A stretch of 64,000 bases of DNA from Choanephora cucurbitarum (lineage: Eukaryota > Mucoromycota > Mucoromycetes > Mucorales > Choanephoraceae). A program made the position numbers and the translations under genes. The notes under the pieces were generated by a model. It was not told the origin of the DNA, searched no databases, and saw nothing but the letters and a program-made list of their open reading frames with translations. Numbering within the stretch: position 1 is the first letter of the stretch; each line of letters begins with the position of its first letter. The stretch spans positions 186,001 through 250,000 of the forward strand of contig JAIWNI010000012.1 in the NCBI GenBank assembly GCA_025331435.1, given 5' to 3'. This document shows, in pieces, positions 52,580 to 64,000 of this stretch.

Positions 52580-54880
52580 TTTGCTTCATTTCAGTTTCGC
52601 ATTTCTCTGGTAAATTCAAGCTAGCAACCGTCGATATTTAGATTCATTTTATCCCACTTATCAAACATGAGTTCGAGAAGAAAATTCATCACTGTTAGGA
52701 TCAAGTTCCTTGATATCAGATTCAAGTAATCTACGATCGTAGCTTGGAAGATTGATTTGTAAAAATGATACTGGTTTTGAGCTTTGATGCTTATTCCAGC
52801 CCACCAAGTCGTACACAGCTTCAATAGCCCCTAATATTTTACTTTTATAGTGCTCCCTTGGAGATATTTCATTACTGACCTTATAGTGTTCATGTGTAGC
52901 TTTGCTATTGATCTCATATCTAGTATCTGACACATTCTTGGCTATATATTTTGCTAAATATCTTACAGCCGCTTTACCACAATTGTACTGAATATCCATA
53001 TTGGCTCTCAAACGGCCAAAAGGTAGGGATTGTAGTTGTTGATATTCATGTCTTCAACCCTACGCTCGTAGATGCATGACTCACCAACAAACTCGGTACA
53101 AGGTGCAGGTTGTTTAAGATAACCAAAACGACATGTACAGTTTTCACCCAATTTGCAATATCTATCAGAAACAAAGTCAGATTTGGGTAAAGTCAATTGT
53201 ACTAGTGATGATTTTATACATACACGGGATTACAAATATGCGTTTGATGCCTCAAAATCAAATCATGAAGTTGAGGATCATCGGCGGCTCTTCTAGACTG
53301 TCACCTAAAAGTGTTCGCATTGAGGCGAATTAATTCTTGTACAGGTTTTTCAGTCCAAAGAACACAATAAATATGAGGACTACCTCTGTCTTGAATTTCG
53401 AGTACCCAGCTAAAATCTTTTACACCGCCAATCATATTGGCAAAATGACCAAACATGTATACGTTGAGAAGGTGTTTCCATTTTCTATTGAAGTGGTTGG
53501 CAAATAGTACGTAATCTTCACGAGGATATTGAGTACCAGTAGCAGCAGCAAAGTCAGGACTGTAATCATTACAGCTAAAAGTCAAAAACAGTTGAGGGGC
53601 ACCAAGACTGTTAAACACTGTTTGCAAATTCAAGAAATTTCTTCTTTTATAAGCATACGATGAGCAAACAACGTAAGGAACAGTGGATACGATATTTTTG
53701 TTATACGATTTAGTGGCAGCATCAATCACATCTCTTTGTCTAATGTTGCTTCGACCCTTTGTAGAAATAACAAGTCTGTTTGCAGTAGCGATGTTATTTT
53801 TTTCAATAGCGCCCAACATGAAAAGGAGGAAAGATTGGTCCTTTGCAAATCTACAATCTTTCATCATGAGTCTCAAATCGGTGTAGCCCTTTAGATTTTC
53901 CCCAGCAAGAGCACAATCTTCTTCGATAGGAGTAATCATGGAATAGTGACCCTTACTCTCAGGACACAGGTAAAAAAAACAAAGTCAGAAAACTAGGATG
54001 TGTTATTCTTATATTTGTTCCTGTTGAGTCTTGACCAATATACAAGTCCTGAAAATTTGGTTCAGATGCTTGAGGGTGTACGGTATCATTTGGAAGTAAA
54101 TAGTTGTTAGACCATTCGTCTCTTCTGCAAGCACCGATATACTTGGCGTTTTCTTTGATATGGTAGTTAACCAACGAATACATTAATGACTGCAACTAAT
54201 AACGAGCCAAAAAAGGGTGGATTTCTTGAATTGCAGTGTAAGCTGCAATCAATCTTTGTTTTCTTATGTTACCAGGATCACCTCTTTGATAAAATAAACC
54301 CAGAGTACCACCATAAGCCATTTCAGCAAATGTATAGTTGTGTTTCTAATTAACAGTGCCAGAAACCTCGCGATGACCAACACACCCATTCAGGAGGGTT
54401 GAATTTCTGGTGATTTGAGTCATTAGCTTTAAGGGCGAAAGAACAGAGAGCTCTCGATAGTTTAGAGCTTGAGCTTCTGGAATTAAGTCACCTAGACATT
54501 GGGTAATTTAGCCTTTAACTTCTGAACTAACATTTGTTATTAAGTTACAAGCCTGGATACACATAGGTAGGAAGCTCATCTTTATAGGTATTAACATGGG
54601 CCTTGCAAACCATGAAATTGATTCCTTGAGGGTTTTTAAGGGGAACTAACTTCCACTCATAGCAATTCTTCGAGTTATTTTCGGCATCTTGAAGAGCACG
54701 ATATGCCTGTTCTTCTTCATACAGAACACAGAGACAGATACAACAGAGCTCATCTGGTTTCATCCCAGCAAACTTTTGAAACCTTACAATTTGATTTTTT
54801 TGCAAGCTATCAAAAGAAGCCAAAGAGTTGTCTTGGAAGCGGAAGCGGGAGAGAAAAGCTTGAATTTCTTGACGGGACAT
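52580..54880 (-). pseudogene. Helitron 1 Rep region, broken
   Basis: Starts MSRQEIQAFLSRFRFQ at 54880 with a Cys pair (LCCICLC) and CKAHVN. After stops come ALNYRELSVLSPLK and GCVGHREVSG, then the 53301-53939 block with APQLFLTFSCNDYSPDF and EIQDRGSPHIYCVLW. The HUH position reads His-Ile-Tyr instead of His-x-His. The relaxase tyrosine pair is kept in VRYLAKYIAK (about 52.95 kb). At least five stops or frameshifts interrupt it. In an intact Helitron this domain nicks DNA in rolling-circle transposition. Confidence 0.75.
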
Positions 54881-54900
54881 CTCAATTAAGGGTTTAGAAC

Positions 54901-55620
54901 TGATTGGGAATAAAAAGTGTATGAAAAGCGAAAGAAGAGGAATTCAATAGTTCTAGTTACAAGAAAAATATATAAAGGATTTTTTTTATTGAGACTTCTT
55001 AAAAAACCTTACGATATTTAACTAATACGAGCATTTTACAATCCAAACCTACGTTGCGGTAATAAAAATGGGCACCTCCGCTACGCTCTGGTTAATCTTA
55101 TTGACCTTCACTATGGTTCGGCACGCTGCGTTTTGTAATATGCTCATACCGCCGCAGGCCAACTAATCTGCTGAGAAGCTCAAAGTGGGAGCCTCACCCA
55201 TATTTTTTTGAACCTTCGCTGTGGTATAAAATAGCCCTTCGCTGCGCTTTCTGTATTTCAAACCGTCGCTTTGATAATAAAACTTGTGTCCCCGGGCAGT
55301 GTAAAGGATGGAGCTGATACGAATTTGATGCTTTATGCTTAATACTATGAGCTTCAAAAAGAACTTCCTACGACATCTTTGGTTATTGGGTATTAAGAGA
55401 TTGTTGGGTTTATTATATAATGAGATATGGATTACAGCATAAACAGCATAGAGAAAGTTGGCATATCATATTTTTGTGCACAAAATGAGTTTGAGGTATA
55501 CAAATTGTATACATTAGATATAGTATTTGTGTTATACAGAAAAGAAAAGAAAACCATAAAGCATAGGGGAAATTGGAGTCAATGTATAGGGAGCATAGAT
55601 AAGGAAAGTGAATAAAAGTC
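54901..55620. other. Boundary between Helitrons 1 and 2
   Basis: Contains GC-richer blocks with reiterated GCTACGCTCTGG/CGCTGCG-type words (55.07-55.27 kb) resembling the palindromic sequence near 60.38 kb, possibly Helitron terminal sequences. A plus-strand open frame at 55427-55615 has no recognisable domain. Confidence 0.5.
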
Positions 55621-57620
55621 TTAGTTGCGAAACATTTCAGTGTAAACGATGTTTGATTTATACTTTTTCTCTTGATTTGGTAGCGTTGAGGATACAGTAG
55701 TAAGAATTTTGATACCCTCTGGTTTTTTTACTTGAGAGATAACGACATAAAGTTGTCCATGCGAAAATACAGGAGCAGGCAGATAAGGTTCAACAGAATT
55801 TAAAGTTTGGCTTGGAGACTTATTAATTGCCATAGCATAAGCTGGATGACTTGGAAATTGGCATCGCTTAAACTCAACACCGGCTTGCTCAACAGTTGCA
55901 TGCATGGTGATTCGAGGAATAAAAAATAAGGCACCTCTATGTGGGCCTGTTGCGACTTCGGCAAAAATTGAATTACGCTGAAGGCCCTAAAAATCAGTCT
56001 TGTACCGTTGCATATATCTCGTGAGGAGTCAAGATTTCTTGGCATCATAGCAGGAAAGTTAATTTTAATCTGCAGCTTGTGAGGAGGAATACTGCCACAC
56101 TCTAAAAAATTTAAAAATTAAGTTGGTAGTCTTAATGCATCATCTTCGTTTAAGGCAAAATCCGTACTGAAATACTCAGTACATTCACCTAGGAGTTTTT
56201 CTTGCACCAAACTGTTGACTTCGGCAACATTGGCATTTGTTGGTGCTAATACCGCCTTAGACGCCAAAGTATCAGGCTGTATATCATTTGGATGCTCAAA
56301 ATCGTTGTATACATGCTTACAAAGATCAGAGAGAGAATCTCCTGGCAATAGCATACTTTCAGGAATACGGATAGTGCTTATTGTAGACGGTAGAACAGGA
56401 TATGAGCTATTGCCAATAGATAATAAGACAGTGGCGAATTCCTGCAATCTATAAGCCGATCCCGGGTCATTTGAAGTCAAGCCCTGTTGCAATCTCATGT
56501 TCATTGTCAAGTTAAGCACTTGGACGTTATCCCAGAGAGGCGAAGTCAAAACACTTGCTTCAATAATCTCATTTCTAGTGCCACGGGGTACGACTGGTAA
56601 GACCTGACGAAAGTCGCCACCAAATACAATAAGCTTTCCACCGAATGGAACATGGGCAAGCCTGGCATCTTTTTTCTTCATGATGTCTTTGAAAGACCTA
56701 TCTACTATCTCAACAACATCCCTACTAATCATTGAGGCCTCATCTCAAACAATTACAGGTGAAAGTGCCACTAACTGTGCCTCAGATGAAGTTGGCCTCA
56801 TATTGCAAACAGAAGTAGTGGTACAGTCAATAGGTATCTTGAACCTTTAGTGAGCAGTATGACCACCTTTTAGAAGAAGAGTAGCAGTTCCACTGACTGC
56901 AACCGAGAGAGCAATGTTATTTGTTCGTCGAATGGCCTGTAGTATAGCATTGAAGAGGTAAGTCTTCCCGGTACCACTTGGACCATCTAGAAAAAAGATA
57001 TTGTTACCATAGTGTGAATGGACACCACCATCAACTGTATGACCTCTGTGAAATGCCTCCATGATAGTATCAAAAATCAATCGTTGATTAGCATTGAAGG
57101 GCAGATCAACAGGATCAAACATAGAGGATGCTGCTTCACGAAAAAGTTTACGTTGCTCTCGCTCGTTTCTATTCATGCCTTGGTATTCATTTGTAGGAAG
57201 CTCTCTGGTGTCAATAGTAGGCAATTCAAATCCATCAAAATTGGTGATCCGAGAATTTTGAGCACTTAGTATATCATCGATATCCAAGAGAGAGTTGCCT
57301 CAAACAATGCTTCTCATTTCATCAGTAAGTTCATATGATTCGCCTACTAATCAAGATCTTTGAGCAAGTAAATAATCATCGGAAAGGTTTGCTTTATGTG
57401 AGTTCCAAAGTCTCAATGGATCTGAAGGTTCACAAAATAGCAAAATCACAGCAAATAATTTCCTAAGCATTACTGCGGACTTGAACGTATTCCCCTCCAG
57501 TAAACAAAGATCCCATTGCTCATCGTCAGCCAAAAGACCCTTAGCTCGGGCCGCAGCCTGAAAAGTCTCGTGCAATGTTCCATCTACAGTTCTCAAATCC
57601 TCAAAGCTTTTAGCCCCACG
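55621..57620 (-). pseudogene. Helitron 2 helicase region, broken
   Basis: Walker A FLDGPSGTGKTYLF (about 56.95-57.0 kb), Walker B DEASMISRDVVEI preceded by TGA (56745-56747) where a Trp codon is usual, and FGGDFRQVLPVV. The 204-codon block 56118-56732 is followed by HGQLYVVISQVKKPEGI, a motif VI in which the usual Arg is Gln. At least three stops. Ends at 55621. Confidence 0.8.
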
Positions 57621-60293
57621 AACATGATTTAGCAGCATGCGAAGATAGAACTTTTCCGGTTCTCTGGGAGATACAGAGTAAATTCTACCAATAGTTTCAT
57701 GCAAGCCTCTTTGTCTTTGTTTCTATTTATACTCTCTCTTGTGCCATGTATAATGCTCAGGAAATTCAGTGTAGAGGAACTGACGACCATGAGGATCATT
57801 TCGGTTGCAACCAAACCAAGCAATGAGAGTCGTATTTCTAGTAGCGGCATCTGATCTCAATACATCCTGCGAGTTAGATCCTTCTTCGAATTATATAACT
57901 TGTTGACCAGGAAGATGAATGCTTGGATGTTGATGGAAGGGGTATTCTTTGTGAAGAGAAAATCCGAAAATTCGTCTGCAGCCCCAGGTGCAGAGACATG
58001 TATCGACAAAATGATTTACCTCATCATGAACTACCCCATTTTGATATCTATTTTGTTGTTGGTTATTGTTGCTGATGATAACGGTTGCTCTATCATGGCC
58101 TTTGTATACATATTTATAGATATATTTTACAGCTGAGACGGTTCTGCGAATTTCTGCATTGCTATACGCGTCATACTTTGTACAAAGATAGATATTATGA
58201 ATTACTACCCATAAATCGTTCAAAATGGCACCATTTCTTTTAACAACATATCTACCATCCTTTCTTCTTCCATATTGTGGATAGCAAGACTCAGATGAGA
58301 TGGTTACATTGATAAATTTCTTGGGAAAACCTTTTGTACATTTTCCATATTTCATACAAACAGCCATGGGATTGAGGGAACCGCATGGACCATGCATTAT
58401 GTTCGTTGATACAGTTGCTTAGGCCAGAGGAAACTCGGTTTGATCCGGTATTTCAGCAGATACCACCTTATCATAATCATCCACGCTTCTTAACTTGACT
58501 TCTAGTCTTACGATAATCAAAATGTGAGCATGAGGTAGCCCACGTTTTTGAAACTCGATGACACTGACATGGTCAATGACTTTGCTCAATATGTGATTTT
58601 TGGTGAGATCATTCATTAACTCTTCGAATTTTATCTTAAATATTCTGGAAGACTAATCTGATCTATCAGAAGCACTTTGACTAAATATGAGCTCGTTTGT
58701 AATTTCCGGTCTAGTGGGGTTGCAAGTAAATGTAATGAAGTAATCAGGCTTACCCAGTCTTCTCATAATATTCATTGAATCCTGATAGAGTCGCACCATA
58801 TTTCTGAATCCTCCAGTGAATGTGCTGGGGAGAATAACTTTTAGCCCAAGAGAGTTGGCGTCGGTATCATCATGAGCAACTGCATCTTGAAGCCCACGGT
58901 ATAAGCCAAATCGAAGGCTAGACTGGTTACTACGAATGAAGTTCAAACGAAACTGCTCAATCTTAGTGTACATGTTAACAATGTATTGATGGAGGAGCTT
59001 TCCAAACAAATGAAGACAATGATCTAATCCCTTATATATCAAACGAAAGCTGTAATACTGCATTGTAGTTACTCTTACTCCACTTATTGATACACAATCC
59101 TTATTCCAGCCACGTTGTCCCTTAGGAAAAAGCAAGACATATGACATAGGGTCATACATCTGGTTCAATTCATTCACCCTTTGAAACCATCCATGCCTAG
59201 ATCGAATCACTATATCTAGATACTTTGATTGCTCATCTTCTTGCCTTCTACCATTACCTAAAAACAAGATGCCGATCTCAGTTGAAGTAGTAGGTGCATT
59301 ATATCTTCTAGGGTCGCGCGTTCCTTCTGCTTTGAACACCATAGACACATCAGCAACTTGGTCTGGATTCTCACTTACAAACTGAGCCATAGTCTTGAAG
59401 TCTCTCATAATTGGATTGTGGTCATGCATAAAAAGCTGTAGTTGCTCTAAAATCTCAATGTCAAGATGGTTGGCTACTGAATGTCTGTTGCTGATCTCAT
59501 TGCTTGCATCATATACGTAGATCTGGGCAAAAGCTGTTGCTTGGTTGACATTAGGAAGAAGAGATCCAATTCGATGATAGAGATTGCCATAAATTCTGAA
59601 AGCATAAGCACCACCTCGTGAATTATGGACATTGCTATTTAAATTTACTTCCATTGAAGTGAAGCCAAGAGCGTTGTTCTACCCACGTATATTTTTTCTA
59701 AATTCTTGACTTTGTCTGTCGTTGTTTCTCAGAGATCTGCAACCGAATGAGGGGTAGTTTCCAAGGAACTCAAGGCATATTTACCTAAGCTACAACACAA
59801 ACGATATCTTGTTGTTGAGATGCCACCTTCAGCTCATTCTTCAGGTCATATAAATGCGTCACAAGTAGGACATACATAAGATATTCTGCCAAAGCTGTGT
59901 CTCTCGGGAAGTTCATCAGTCTGCATTGATATCTTAGTGTTGCTGTGGCGACCAGGTACAGCACTTGGTGGTGTGTACAAAGTATAAGGGGGTTAGTTAT
60001 ACATGAGTGTCCGAATTGATAACATGCTGAACATTAAGCGGTTGAAGTTTGCTGAATTTCAAGGTCAACCATTTTATCAGTAGTATCAACTTCCATGGGT
60101 TCATCAAGCTATTAAAGTATGAAGGAATTAGTAAAAATCGTTTATAAAGTATTTTAAAGTTTGTAGCATTGTTTACAGTAGTAGTAGCTTCAATAGAGTT
60201 TACATTGGTAGGATTGAGAGGACAGCCTCTAAAGGTTCTACGGCTATGACCTGGCTGGTTACCACAAGCACAAATTGGTTCGCAGTTTGACAT
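57620..60293 (-). pseudogene. Helitron 2 N-terminal and Rep region, broken
   Basis: CACGNQPGHSRRTFRGCPLNP at 60.25 kb is a zinc-binding N-terminus. A long open block 58653-59654 holds the Helitron-like N domain (MYDPMSYVLLFPKGQRGW, GLYRGLQDAV, PSTFTGGFRNMV, YFITFTCNP). The rolling-circle HUH motif is intact as LPHAHIL (58524-58532), and the tyrosine pair lies in VKYIYKYVYKG (about 58.1 kb). Stops at about 59.65-60.0 kb, 58.62-58.65 kb and 58.40-58.42 kb break the frame. Confidence 0.8.
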
Positions 60294-60640
60294 GTTTAAA
60301 ACTTTTACTAGAAAGTAAAGAAAAGGTGCAGGGGAATCTCTTTTCGATTCATATTTAAGTATAATTAAATAGCCGCGCTACTCGCTACGCTCTCTTTACG
60401 GCCGTCGTCATCTCACGGTTTGGTTCCTGACCCCCCTCCCCACCATCTAACTCACACAGAACCACACCACCTACCGCCCACACTTTAACTTATATAGAAT
60501 AAATAGCATCTCAACGATGTATTATAGCCTAAAAAACAATAATATCTTATTTTGAAAAAGAAATTCAGGGTAGATGATGTTATTAGTAGAATTAACTAGA
60601 TATAATATTGTTGATCAGAATATGCTTCTGTAAGTAAAAA
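60294..60640. other. Boundary between Helitrons 2 and 3
   Basis: Includes a GC-rich palindromic stretch at 60371-60440 (TAGCCGCGCTACTCGCTACG, TTTACGGCCGTCG), a plausible Helitron 3' terminal hairpin. The CTRR end was not fixed. Confidence 0.45.
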
Positions 60641-62690
60641 GTAGATTCCTTGAAAATTAGTAGATCATGAGAAAGCAACGTATAATTGATCGTGTATAAA
60701 TAGAGGTGAACAAAAATCGATTCCTACATTTGTTAAAGATTGACCTTGAGACTTATTGATAGTCATAGCAAAGCTTAGCTTGATAGGAAATTGGTTTCTT
60801 GAAAAAATAAATGGATATTCATCTTCCAAAGTAGTAAGGATTATTCTAGGAATAAACTCAATTGTTCATGATCTTTATTTTGATTACTTATTACTACAGC
60901 ATCAAGGACATATTAACCAATTCTTTTTATGGTTAGTCTAGTACCATTGCATAGGCCTCTTTGAGGATCTAAGTTTCTGAGTAGCATTACAATACAGCCT
61001 ACCTTTAAGGTTAACTTAGCAGGTGGAAAATTGCCTGGGCTTAGTGTCTGTAAGCACACAGTTGAAACTCTATAGATCTCACTATTGCTGTTTTCTTCAT
61101 CTGATTAATCAGCCTTATCAGCAGAAATCAAAGTAATAAGCTCTCCTAGCATCAAATCAAGCACTTTTTCGTTTATAGAATCTACAGTGGCATTTCTGGA
61201 AGTAAGAATAGCAGATTTGTATAAGATGCTTGGATTGTCATATGTTTGTGCGAGATTGTTTTGTGAACAGACCTTAACAATGAGCTCATGCAAGGAATAG
61301 GTTTGAGATATATATTGCGGGAGAGGTATTAATGCATTTTGCATTGCGGTGTTGTCAGTCATTAAATAAGCCATTTTTTAAATAGATATCATTGGATGAA
61401 GTATCCACTACATGCATATTTGTATGAAGATGTAAAAACTGTATTTGACGCCAAATGTAAGACTGCTTAACTGAAGCATTTAAAATAGAGGCCCTAGTAC
61501 CATTTTTGACTACTGGAGAAATTTGTGCGAAATCACTACCTAGGACAACAGGAATACCACCAAAAAAGCAAATTGTTACTGCAAATGTCTCTAAGAGTTC
61601 GGTTAATAGCTTCAAAGCATGACTTGTTTTGCATAGGGACTTCATCCCAAATAAACAAAGATGTTTGGCGAAGTAAGTCAGCCAATTTGTTATTCTTTGG
61701 GATATTGCAAGCTGAAGATTCATTAAGCTTCAAAGGGATGTTAAGCCTAAAACGAGAGGCTCTACCTCCAGCTAAAAGTAATGCTGCAATACTAGATGAA
61801 GCGACACACAAAACAATGTTTTTCTTGCCTATTAGATAGTTACATTGTGCACTGTAAACAAAAGTCTTTCCGTTACTAGCTGTACCATGCAATAAGAAGT
61901 AGATGCTAGTTTCAGAATCCATTGAGTTAGTGTCACTTAATAAATCCGAAAATTGTAATTTGCGAACTATAGTATCAAAGGCTTGTTTATGGTCTGAATT
62001 GAAGAGTAAATATTTCGAACTATATGCTGATCCTTCGTCTGGATAGTTGTACTGTAATTGCTCGTCAAAGAGAGGGCTGTCAGTAAAACTTTAATCCGAA
62101 TCGAGACAATTCAAATCACTTAGCCAACCGTGTTTGAGTGAAGGCAGATTAAATCCTTTAAGTGATTTACTAAAAATTTTCAACTTTTCTTCAATCACAT
62201 ATAGTCCATAATCCATTGGAGGCTGTTCATTGTAAAATGCTTGGGGATGTGTGGACATGTACGATTGGAGGCTATCTGGAAATGTTTGCTGCAATTTGTG
62301 AGATAGGTCATCGCAGATTGATTCACGGAATTGAAGCCACAAAGACATTGGATCAATTAGTTGTCCAAAAACTAACGCGGTGACAAACAAATCGCGAAGA
62401 CTATGACCAGAAGAGAAGAGATGAGCTTCCTCAAAGCATTCTGTCCATTCTTGATTATCCTCAATCAGATGCAATTGGAGACAGGCTTGCCTGAAGGTTG
62501 TGCATTGGAATCCATTGATTGTTTTAAGATCATCAAAAGATTTGGATCCTGCAACATTTACCAAAAGAAGTCTCAAAAAATATCTATCTCCACATGTAGG
62601 GCTACAGAAAGGTATTCTACCAATTGCAAAGCCTTTCTTGCGTGGTAACCGAATTTTATACCTTGCTTCCAAACATAATGCTTAGGAAAG
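60641..62690 (-). pseudogene. Helitron 3 helicase region, broken
   Basis: Includes the linker block 62091-62672, then a Walker A-like GTASNGKTFVY (about 61.87 kb), FIWDEVPMQNKSCFEAI (Walker B), and FGGIPVVLGSDFAQISPVV, which is split across two frames near 61.54 kb. Further on are [20 protein letters not shown] and DQLYVAFS, followed by TGA (60665-60667) at the motif VI Arg. Not functional. Confidence 0.75.
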
Positions 62691-64000
62691 TGCTGATACA
62701 AATACTTTTGGCTAGTTGGGTTACTTTCATAATACTTGAAATAAGCAATCAGCACTGAGCTGCTGTTAGCTAGGATTTCTTGTATTTGAGGTAGAGATGC
62801 ATCCTCAGGAAAGTACGCAGGTTGCTCATTAGGTAAATGAAGGACCAAAGTTGTAAGAGTGGGGTCTACTTCGTGGACTTTGTATTCAAAGATACGACCA
62901 AGTGCTTCTGTAGGGCCAATGTATTTTCCTTGAAGATGCCTTTCAATTTCATCTCTTGTATCACTTGGTTTCAAGGTAGTGCGATCAGAGCCTTTATATA
63001 CATATCTATTAATGTATTTAGTGACTGCCACACCTTAACAACATTCGACATTGATGTGAGCTTTATATTTTTTTTTTAGAAAGATAAAGATTATATGGCA
63101 CAATCCAGCGATTGTCAATACTTAAACGACCACTGCTATATCTCAAAGAACTAGGTATCTCATATGAAGACTGGACAGTTGCTGATCGTTTGTATGTTAG
63201 ATAGCCGTTTTCATTCACAATGGCTTCTTCCGAGATAGCTTTGGAAAATTGCTTGGTGCATTTCAGTTGACCGTTGCTATCCTTAGCCATACAGGGAGAC
63301 TTTGGATTCAAATCACCGCAAGATCCATGTACTATGTTTTTTTGTGATAATTTCCAAAAAGCTCAGGTTCGGATTCTTTGCATGGCAATTCAGCTGAAAT
63401 AATTTGATCAATCTTTTCGGCGGTGTCTATGTTCTGTGAGTAATCCAAAAACAAAAGCAGATGCAAATGAGGAAGTCCTCGTTTTTGATCCTCAATAGTT
63501 CAAACTAAACCTTTGTAAGATCCGAATATTTGCTTGACCTTTAAATCTTTTAGCAAGGCTTTTACTTTTAAGTCAAAGACTCTTGCAACTAAATCAGGTC
63601 AATTTGAGGCATTTTTCCAGGTAGTAATTCCCTTTTAATTTCTGTCCATCTAGAATTAGCAGTAAAAGCGATAAACAACGAAGGTTTGCCGAAATATCTG
63701 ACAATTGCCATTGAATCTTGATACAGCTTAGACATAAATCGAGAACCGCCAGTATAGCTATTGGGCAAGATAAAGCGTCTTCCTAAAGAGGCAGGATCAA
63801 CATCGTCATTGATGAGAGCATCTTGAAGACCGTTGTAAAGATCGGCTCTAATATTGGATTGATGATTTCTAAGCCAGTCAAGCTTGTTTTGGTCACATAT
63901 GGCCCAAACGTCCACCAAGTATTGTTGGAACAGTCTCTTATTCAAGAAAAGAAGTGGATACTCGGCTGTCCCTTGATGGAGTCTATAGCGATGGTGTACT
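62690..64000 (-). pseudogene. Helitron 3 Rep region, partial and broken
   Basis: Reads LHQGTAEYPLLFLNK into DLYNGLQDALINDDV, PNSYTGGSRFM and KPSLFIAFTANSRW (63589-63945). The HUH motif is QKRGLPHLHL (63461-63469), preceded by a TGA at 63500-63502 where Trp is typical. Then come the Cys-rich segment and VTKYINRYVYKG with the Tyr pair (about 63.0 kb). Frames are broken at about 63.58, 63.34 and 63.05 kb. Confidence 0.75.

Larger units (their letters stand above)
50170..54900 (-). mobile_element. Helitron 1, decayed
   Basis: Minus-strand remnant of a RepHel Helitron: an N-terminal Cys-rich protein at 54.9 kb, Rep in 52.6-54.2 kb, helicase in 50.2-52.4 kb. Broken by many stops and by a MITE at 50985-51557. 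The true ends were not identified. Confidence 0.75.
55621..60293 (-). mobile_element. Helitron 2, decayed
   Basis: Second minus-strand RepHel Helitron, head to tail with Helitron 1 and of a different lineage from it but close to Helitron 3 (shared LYRGLQDA, FTGG, QDSM, FITFTCNP blocks). Ends not determined. Confidence 0.8.
60641..64000 (-). mobile_element. Helitron 3, decayed, runs off the window
   Basis: Third minus-strand RepHel Helitron in the same orientation. The N-terminal part lies beyond 64000. Confidence 0.8.

Overview
The window looks like low-GC nuclear DNA of an early-diverging fungus, most likely Mucoromycota (Mucorales-type). Host genes are split by very short introns (about 49-93 bp, GT..AG). 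Gene spacing is wide and T-rich. The mobile-element mix (DIRS-type tyrosine-recombinase retroelement, Ty3-type LTR elements, LINE relic, MULE, several Helitrons) is what one expects there. The assignment is an inference from gene style and element content, not from a marker gene.

Layout. 1-11.5 kb is the host part: a SWIRM-domain nuclear protein (+, 3616-4602), a membrane-anchored ZZ zinc-finger/EF-hand protein (+, 7860-9837, five exons) and, convergent to it, an omega-amidase of the nitrilase superfamily (-, 10031-11502, nine exons), with AT-rich intergenic DNA around them. From 12.6 kb on, nearly everything is mobile or repetitive. A deleted DIRS element (about 12695-14603) with perfect 131-bp inverted repeats sits inside an exon of a lineage-specific PD-(D/E)XK-like gene (12573-16200). 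A decayed fungal transposase-like gene follows on the minus strand (16.6-18.6 kb). A Ty3-type LTR element (A, 18830-29953) carries a second, oppositely oriented Ty3-type element (B, 24132-29668) a few bases after its stop codon. Both appear to have identical LTR pairs and 4-bp target duplications, and both polyprotein frames are open. A LINE relic (30.6-32.85 kb) and a foldback DNA element (32847-33584) come next.

35606-46842 is an 11.2-kb head-to-tail satellite of about 33.5 copies of a 334-336 bp unit. By eye the copies differ only in the length of one T-tract. Each unit is itself built from two diverged halves. This array is the most unusual object in the window.

46.9-50.05 kb holds a MULE with a full-length 716-aa transposase and recognisable terminal inverted repeats, abutted by a solo LTR related to element B. 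50.2-64.0 kb is three decayed Helitrons, all on the minus strand, head to tail; the first carries a 573-bp pogo/mariner-like MITE with TA duplications. Several of the lesions in the Helitrons read as C:G to T:A changes.

Taken together this is a short gene island next to a compartment of nested transposons and satellite DNA. I did not find a new multi-gene system. The best candidates for something undescribed are the two-half satellite array and the ITR/ICR-bearing recombinase-only DIRS derivative.
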